Shown: in pieces, positions 59,662 through 64,000 of the stretch
How positions within the stretch are numbered: position 1 is the stretch's first letter
Layout of the letters: each line of letters begins with the position of its first letter
Assembly (NCBI GenBank): GCA_964443875.1
Contig: CAYUET010000010.1
Coordinates: 1 to 64,000 of the forward strand
Length of the DNA stretch: 64,000 bases
Origin: CAYUET01 sp964443875
GTDB taxonomy: Bacteria; Auribacterota; JAFGBW01
Direction: 5' to 3'
The notes under the pieces: generated by a model
Seen by the model: the letters and a program-made list of their open reading frames with translations, nothing else
What the model was told of the DNA's origin: nothing
Database searches by the model: none
Position numbers and translations under genes: made by a program

Positions 59662-59844
59662 TTAGCGGAGCCCCAGTTTTTTTAAAAAATACATCAGGGG
59701 ACACCAGTTTGTGAATGCGGATTGAAATAAATTGAGTCCTATGAAAGCACAGAACCACAGCCAATATGGACTTATATAATGCGCAAGAAGCAAGCTGATC
59801 AGCAGAAATAGTCCTGCTATTCCTCTTAATATTCTTTCAATCAT
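59662..59844 (-). CDS. DUF2892-type small membrane protein
   Basis: This 60-residue protein has two membrane helices: ILRGIAGLFLLISLLLAHY and WLWFCAFIGLNLFQSAFTNWCP, then LMYFLKKLGLR. The pattern 'R.(I/L)RGxAG ... GxNxxQSxxTxxCP' is the DUF2892 (YgaP-like transmembrane) motif. AGGAGCG precedes the ATG. It heads the tolC-RND operon; the role of its Cys in FTNWCP is unknown. Confidence 0.85.
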   Translation of the reverse strand: MIERILRGIAGLFLLISLLLAHYISPYWLWFCAFIGLNLFQSAFTNWCPLMYFLKKLGLR

Positions 59845-60643
59845 ATAACGCTCCTGTCCTTCAGAAATTAATTTATGATTATATTATCGTTAAATGTTGT
59901 TTTATTATTTCTTAATGGGGTCATCTTAACAGGCAGGGTGTTTTTTTTCAGTCGACTGAATGCGTGAAGAACATTTAGTTTAAATCTTTATCTGTTTTAG
60001 CAACGACAATAATTAAAAAATTTTTGAGAAGCAAAGATTTTCTATCTGAATAATAAGTATAACTGAGTTATTTTAACATGGACAGTATAGGGAATCAATA
60101 TATTAACTTTAACCCGCATATTGCATGAAAAATCAGAAGAAATTCATCTGAACCCTGATAAATCAATCCTTCCAGCCTCGCTATTGACTTCAACCTTTGG
60201 GTACAAATTGTACCCAATCCTGTATTCAGGCAAAAAAACAACCTTTTGTCTGCGCAAGCCTGTTTTGAACGGGTCAAACAGGCATTGCATCCCCGAATAT
60301 TTGTCGCTTACGCGCAAAATTCGGGTTAATCTCTATGGGTTGAATTCTGTGCAGTATTATGCGGTTTGTCATTTTCGAGCAGTAGCAAGAAATTTAGATT
60401 CCTTACATTTGTTCGGAATGCCTTTAGATACCTCCCAGATGGCTGTCGGGTTGTTCATTACTTCTCCTTTAAGGAGTCTTATCATGAATAAAAATTCAGA
60501 ATAATTCAGGATGGATTGTGTTGATGGAGCGAATTTTCAATAAATTTTTGTAAAAAAAATTATTGACTACCTTTAGGTTTTACAATAATCAATACTAAAC
60601 AGATAGAGTTAATATATAAATTGAATGGAAGGAAAAATTAAAC
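59845..60643. other. Gene-free stretch holding repeat copy B
   Basis: It contains the intact ~220-bp element (60109-60329) and flanking AT-rich sequence. The open frame at 60121-60504 runs mainly through the repeat and is not credible. GGAAGGA before 60644 is the metY ribosome site. Confidence 0.55.
60109..60329. repeat. ~220-bp interspersed element, intact copy B
   Basis: The ends are TTAACCCGCATATTGC and GCGCAAAATTCGGGTTAA: 14 of 16 positions match as inverted repeats. A central perfect 21-bp palindrome TTGGGTACAA-A-TTGTACCCAA lies at 60197-60217. It is almost identical to copy A, 58 kb away, in the same orientation. No internal gene. Confidence 0.8.
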
Positions 60644-61942
60644 ATGAGCAACATTTTAAAAGCAGAAACGATCTTATTGCATGGAGGACAGGAAGCGGAT
60701 CCTACAACAGGTTCAAGGGCGGTCCCGATTTACCAGACCACTTCTTACCAGTTTAAAAACACTGACCATGCGGCCAATCTTTTCGGGTTAAAGGAATTCG
60801 GGAATATTTACACCCGGTTAATGAACCCGACGTCTGATGTATTTGAAAATAGGATTGCCTTGCTTGAAGGCGGAGTAGGGGCACTGGCTGTATCTTCCGG
60901 ATCCTCAGCAATTACCTTGGCGATTTTGAATATTGCCCAGGCAGGGGATGAAATTATTTCTTTTGATAATCTTTACGGCGGAACTTACAACCTTTTTCAC
61001 TACACCCTTCCCAAACTGGGGATAAAGGTCGTGTTTGTCGATTCTTCAGATGATTCACAGATAGAAAAGGCAGTAACTTCAAAAACAAAGGCTGTTTATG
61101 CTGAAAGTCTTGGAAATCCAAAACTGAATGTGACAGATCTGGAAGCAGTATCAAAAATTGCCCACAAGCATAATCTGCCTTTTATTTTGGACAACACGGT
61201 AAGCCCTTACCTGCTCCGTCCTTTTGATCATGGTGTGGATATCATCGCCTATTCCGCAACAAAGTTTATCGGGGGTCATGGGACTTCGCTTGGCGGCGTG
61301 ATTGTGGATTCGGGGAAATTTGACTGGACCGTAAAGGAAAATGGGAAAAGCAAATTTCCTCTGATTGCGGATCCTGATCCAAGCTATCATGGAATCAATT
61401 TTGTGGAAGCTCTCAAGCCTCTCGGGAATATCGCTTACATCATTAAGGCAAGAGTAACTCTTTTAAGAGATATAGGTCCGGCCCTTTCCCCGTTCAATTC
61501 CTTTCTTTTTATTCAGGGACTTGAAACCCTGCATTTGAGAATTATCCGTCATTCAGAAAACGCACTGGCAACAGCAAAATATCTGCAGAAGCATCCCAAG
61601 GTGGCCTGGGTGAATTATCCCGGACTTGAAAATAGCCCGGAAAAGAAGAAAGCGGATAAATATCTCACGAAAGGAGCTGGTGCAATTCTGGGATTCGGAG
61701 TAAAGGGCGGATTTGAAGCAGGGAAGAAATTTATTAATAACCTTAAGCTTGTTTCTCACCTTGCCAATGTCGGGGATGCTAAATCTCTGGCCATTCATCC
61801 GGCCAGCACGACACATTCTCAGCTCTCTGAAAAGGAACAGGAGTCTACCGGGGTAACCCAGGATTATATCCGTCTTTCCATCGGTATTGAGAATATTGAA
61901 GATATCCTGGCAGATATTGGACAGGCTCTGGCTAAAATCTGA
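60644..61942 (+). CDS. metY: O-acetylhomoserine sulfhydrylase
   Basis: This 432-residue PLP enzyme of the Cys/Met metabolism family begins AETILLHGGQEADPTTGSRAVPIYQTTSY. It has IYTRLMNPTSDVFE, SSGSSAITLAIL, NLYGGTYNLF, LDNTVSPYL and the PLP lysine in YSATKFIGGHGTS (Lys207). Length ~430 and the SATK context favour the OAH sulfhydrylase (MetY) branch over cystathionine enzymes. It makes homocysteine from O-acetylhomoserine and sulfide. The promoter region has a TTGACT but no clear riboswitch. The Rrf2 regulator gene follows. Confidence 0.93.
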   Translation: MSNILKAETILLHGGQEADPTTGSRAVPIYQTTSYQFKNTDHAANLFGLKEFGNIYTRLMNPTSDVFENRIALLEGGVGALAVSSGSSAITLAILNIAQAGDEIISFDNLYGGTYNLFHYTLPKLGIKVVFVDSSDDSQIEKAVTSKTKAVYAESLGNPKLNVTDLEAVSKIAHKHNLPFILDNTVSPYLLRPFDHGVDIIAYSATKFIGGHGTSLGGVIVDSGKFDWTVKENGKSKFPLIADPDPSYHGINFVEALKPLGNIAYIIKARVTLLRDIGPALSPFNSFLFIQGLETLHLRIIRHSENALATAKYLQKHPKVAWVNYPGLENSPEKKKADKYLTKGAGAILGFGVKGGFEAGKKFINNLKLVSHLANVGDAKSLAIHPASTTHSQLSEKEQESTGVTQDYIRLSIGIENIEDILADIGQALAKI

Positions 61943-62037
61943 GCATAAGCTTAAGGAATGAAATCGAATAGAAAATAGGAGAAGAGTGAAATGAAGTTGT
62001 TGAAGTTTATCTTAGAATAAGTTAAGCATAAGCCATT

Positions 62038-62478
62038 ATGAAAATAACATTTAAAGGCGACTACGCGTTAAAAACAGTTCTGGATATTGCCCTTAACTAC
62101 AATGGTGAGCTGGCAACGATTCCGGATATGTCTAAACGTCTGGATATTCCCAAAAAATTTCTGGAGCAGATTCTTCTGGATCTTAAAAAAGGGGGATTTG
62201 TCAACAGCAAGAGGGGCAAGGAAGGTGGATTCTATCTGGCCAAGCCTCCTGCGGAAATCAGGCTTGGGGATGTGGTTCGTTTTATCGACGGCCCTATTGA
62301 GCCCATCGGATGCGTGAAAGACTGCTATAAGGAATGCAGGGATCTTGACCGTTGTGTATTCAGGAACATATGGAGAAAGGCCTCAGATGCCCTTACGGAA
62401 ATTGTGGATAATGTAACTCTTGAAGATCTCGTCAAAGACGTTAACCGCGGCAAAGATGCTCTCAATTACTGTATCTGA
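62038..62478 (+). CDS. Rrf2-family regulator with cysteine cluster (CymR/IscR-like)
   Basis: This 146-residue winged-helix protein has ITFKGDYALKTVLDIAL, DMSKRLDIPKKFLEQILLDLKKGG (recognition helix region) and SKRGKEGGFYLAKPP, which is the Rrf2 signature. A Cys set at 92, 96, 100 and 106 lies in the dimer region, one more than the three of IscR, so it likely carries an Fe-S cluster that tunes DNA binding. Its place right after metY suggests control of sulfur assimilation. No clear ribosome site. Confidence 0.88.
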   Translation: MKITFKGDYALKTVLDIALNYNGELATIPDMSKRLDIPKKFLEQILLDLKKGGFVNSKRGKEGGFYLAKPPAEIRLGDVVRFIDGPIEPIGCVKDCYKECRDLDRCVFRNIWRKASDALTEIVDNVTLEDLVKDVNRGKDALNYCI

Positions 62479-62508
62479 AGCCCAATAGATCATTCTGCAA
62501 TGAAATCC

Positions 62509-62543
62509 TTCAGGCCTAAAAAATTATATTTTTTAAGCCTGAA
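62509..62543 (+). terminator. Possible terminator after the Rrf2 gene
   Basis: TTCAGGC and GCCTGAA enclose an AT-rich inner stem (TAAAAAAT/ATTTTTTA). There is no long T run after it. Confidence 0.4.
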
Positions 62544-62620
62544 GCACGTTTAAGGATTTGACAAAAATCTTCTCTTGGATCATAAGTATCTAACGTTAAA
62601 AAAAGGATGCTGAATATCTT

Positions 62621-62986
62621 ATGAGAGTCAGAGGATTAAGGGGCGCCATTACGGTGGCGGAGAATTCAAAAGAAGCGATTCTGGAAGGTGCTTCCCTGCT
62701 TTTAAAAACCCTGATCGAGGAAAATGACGTTCCCCTGGAGGAAATCTGTTCTGTTTTTTTTACAGTTACCCCTGATCTCACCAAGGAGTTTCCGGCAAAA
62801 GGCGCTCGACAGATGGGTTTTGAAAATACACCTCTGATCTGCATGACGGAGATTCCCGTGGAAGGGGCTCTCGAAAAGTGCATTCGCATTCTTATTCATT
62901 ATAATACGGAAAAGCTTCAGAAAGAGATCAGACCTGTTTATCTGAGAAATGCTGTAAAATTACGACCCGATCTCAAAAACGACTGA
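62621..62986 (+). CDS. aroH: Chorismate mutase (AroH class)
   Basis: This 121-residue monofunctional chorismate mutase of the Bacillus AroH fold starts MRVRGLRGAITV. It has NSKEAILEGASLLLKTLIEEN, FTVTPDLTKEFPAKGARQMG, and ends with AVKLRPDL; these hold the Arg/Glu active-site residues (RGLRGA, KGAR). It converts chorismate to prephenate. An imperfect TTGACA/-10 pair precedes it. The stop overlaps ispE (TGATG). Confidence 0.92.
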   Translation: MRVRGLRGAITVAENSKEAILEGASLLLKTLIEENDVPLEEICSVFFTVTPDLTKEFPAKGARQMGFENTPLICMTEIPVEGALEKCIRILIHYNTEKLQKEIRPVYLRNAVKLRPDLKND

Positions 62987-63855
62987 TGCATCTTTTTTCA
63001 CCGGCAAAAATTAATCTTTATCTCGATATTCTGCATAAGAGAACGGACGGATTTCATGAACTGGTGACCCTGATGCATGCTTTGAATTTCGGGGATGATC
63101 TTGAGCTTACCTTTAATGATTCCGGAAAGATTATCCTGAAGTCCGACCACCCCTCCCTCCCTCTGGACAGTACCAATTTAATCTGGAAAGCCATCGATCT
63201 TTATTACAGACTTTCCGGAGTCCCGTTTAAAGGGATAGAAGTTTTTATAGATAAAAAAATTCCCATTGCCGCAGGGCTTGGGGGAGGTAGTTCAAATGCT
63301 GTCACCGTATTGAGGGCTCTGGATCAGCACCATGGAAATATCATGGGGATTGAAAAACTGGAGGTTCTGGCCTCTCTTCTGGGCTCGGATACGGTTTTTT
63401 TTCTGGATCCTGGAACCTGGGTATGCGGAGGCAGGGGGGAAAAGAGAATCAAGAAGTTTAAGAGTCAGGAATGGCATTTTGTTCTGATCTTTCCACCCTT
63501 TGGCTGTTCAACTCCTAAGGTCTATTCCCAGTATATTTTAAACTTGACAAACCGCCCTCCAGAAAATAGCTTACAAACACTAGAATCCACCCTGGCGACT
63601 GGGAAAGTCAAGGAACTTGGCGCTCTCGTATATAACAGCTTACAGGATGCAGCATTTAAGAGTTATCCGGAGCTATGGACGCTGGCCCTGGAAATGGAAC
63701 AAAAGACCCGTGAAAAGGTTTTTCTGTCTGGTTCAGGTTCAACCCTTTTTATGGTGTTTGACCGCAGGGAAAAGGCTTTGACTATGAAAGAGAGGCTGGA
63801 GTCGGATTTCGAAAAAAATGCTTACGCCGTGGCGCAGACATGGATGGTACAATAA
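62986..63855 (+). CDS. ispE: 4-diphosphocytidyl-2-C-methyl-D-erythritol kinase
   Basis: This 289-residue GHMP kinase of the MEP isoprenoid pathway starts FSPAKINLYLDILHKRTDGFHEL. It has the P-loop IPIAAGLGGGSSNAV and the end MVFD-type segment with SGSGSTLFMVFD. ispE-spoVG gene order is well known. TGATG overlap with aroH. Confidence 0.95.
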   Translation: MHLFSPAKINLYLDILHKRTDGFHELVTLMHALNFGDDLELTFNDSGKIILKSDHPSLPLDSTNLIWKAIDLYYRLSGVPFKGIEVFIDKKIPIAAGLGGGSSNAVTVLRALDQHHGNIMGIEKLEVLASLLGSDTVFFLDPGTWVCGGRGEKRIKKFKSQEWHFVLIFPPFGCSTPKVYSQYILNLTNRPPENSLQTLESTLATGKVKELGALVYNSLQDAAFKSYPELWTLALEMEQKTREKVFLSGSGSTLFMVFDRREKALTMKERLESDFEKNAYAVAQTWMVQ

Positions 63856-63889
63856 TAAACGTTGCTCGATTGGAAAGTGAGGAGAAAGC

Positions 63890-64000
63890 ATGGAAATTAC
63901 TGAAGTAAGAATCAGTCGCAGAACTGAAGAAGAGGGAAAACTGAAGGGTTATGCAGCAGTCACGTTTGATGATGTTTTTGTGGTTCGCGATCTGAAAATC
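63890..64000 (+). CDS. spoVG: SpoVG family regulator, 5' part
   Basis: The first 37 codons are present (MEITEVRISRRTEEEGK, then GYAAVTFDDVFVVRDLKI), cut off by the window end. SpoVG proteins bind RNA or DNA and influence septation, capsule and virulence regulation. GAGGAG lies six bases before the ATG. It follows ispE, as in many bacteria. Confidence 0.9.
   Translation, partial: MEITEVRISRRTEEEGKLKGYAAVTFDDVFVVRDLKI

Noticed and set aside
60121..60504. 127-codon plus-strand frame spanning repeat copy B
   Set aside because: Most of it is repeat sequence; the 3' part shows no family and no start context.
60330..60643. Possible SAM or T-box leader before metY
   Set aside because: No conserved core of these leaders was seen.
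1..64000. CRISPR array, rRNA operon, prophage or integrase genes
   Set aside because: No regular short repeats with spacers, no rRNA signatures and no phage or integrase genes were found.

Overview
The window comes from a Gram-negative, probably anaerobic bacterium of an uncultivated lineage. Outer-membrane and LPS biology is shown by KdsD (Kdo pathway), a stand-alone RfaE2 heptose adenylyltransferase, and a TolC/RND pair. Anaerobic or redox metabolism is suggested by an aldehyde:ferredoxin oxidoreductase, an AmrS-type radical SAM enzyme and a B12-type radical SAM enzyme. The gene mix (MIF-like tautomerase, PUR-family protein, AroH chorismate mutase, ispE-spoVG) and exported proteins carrying a post-signal '(L)(A/S)P.S' motif recall candidate phyla of the PVC neighbourhood such as Omnitrophota. 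That assignment is inference from memory of such proteomes and cannot be proven from sequence alone.

Layout. 1-4.4 kb is an AT-rich accessory stretch: a ParE/RelE-type toxin-antitoxin pair, a Fic protein, an AAA/DUF4143 ATPase, gene vestiges, and two copies (one intact, one decayed) of a ~220-bp element with inverted-repeat ends. A third copy lies at 60.1 kb and a 55-bp mini version between tsaD and its convergent neighbour at 38.6 kb. 4.4-18.8 kb is core: a DEAD-box helicase, trpS (followed by a REPIN-like hairpin doublet holding a trpS 3' remnant), proC-yggT, asnS, a VanX-type dipeptidase, a squalene/phytoene synthase relative, thiD, the classical ffs-dnaX-ybaB-recR cluster, a MIF-like tautomerase and a ComEC-type hydrolase. 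18.9-24.1 kb holds a response regulator with duplicated transposase-like HTH domains in an operon with a radical SAM enzyme and a glycosyltransferase, then a PUR-family protein and a membrane-anchored Ser/Thr kinase coupled to thiC.

24-46 kb: thiC, hemW, a very large exported protein with a CheR methyltransferase core, kdsD, rpsA, an N-acetylmuramoyl-alanine amidase, response regulators, ctp-tsaD, an exported P-loop protein, rpmE-prfA, a two-component pair, and an AmaP-like/rfaE2/FlaG-like/YihY operon. 46-60 kb: tRNA-Leu(CAA), aldehyde:ferredoxin oxidoreductase, MgtE, an inositol-monophosphatase relative, a purine permease, a class D beta-lactamase homologue with a periplasmic cupin, carbonic anhydrase, and an RND/TolC operon without an adaptor gene. 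60-64 kb: O-acetylhomoserine sulfhydrylase, a cysteine-rich Rrf2 regulator, chorismate mutase, ispE and the start of spoVG.

The strongest leads are the exported CheR-like and P-loop proteins, a probable programmed -1 frameshift in dnaX, the response regulator with transposase-type HTH repeats behind a structured leader, and the small mobile repeat families.
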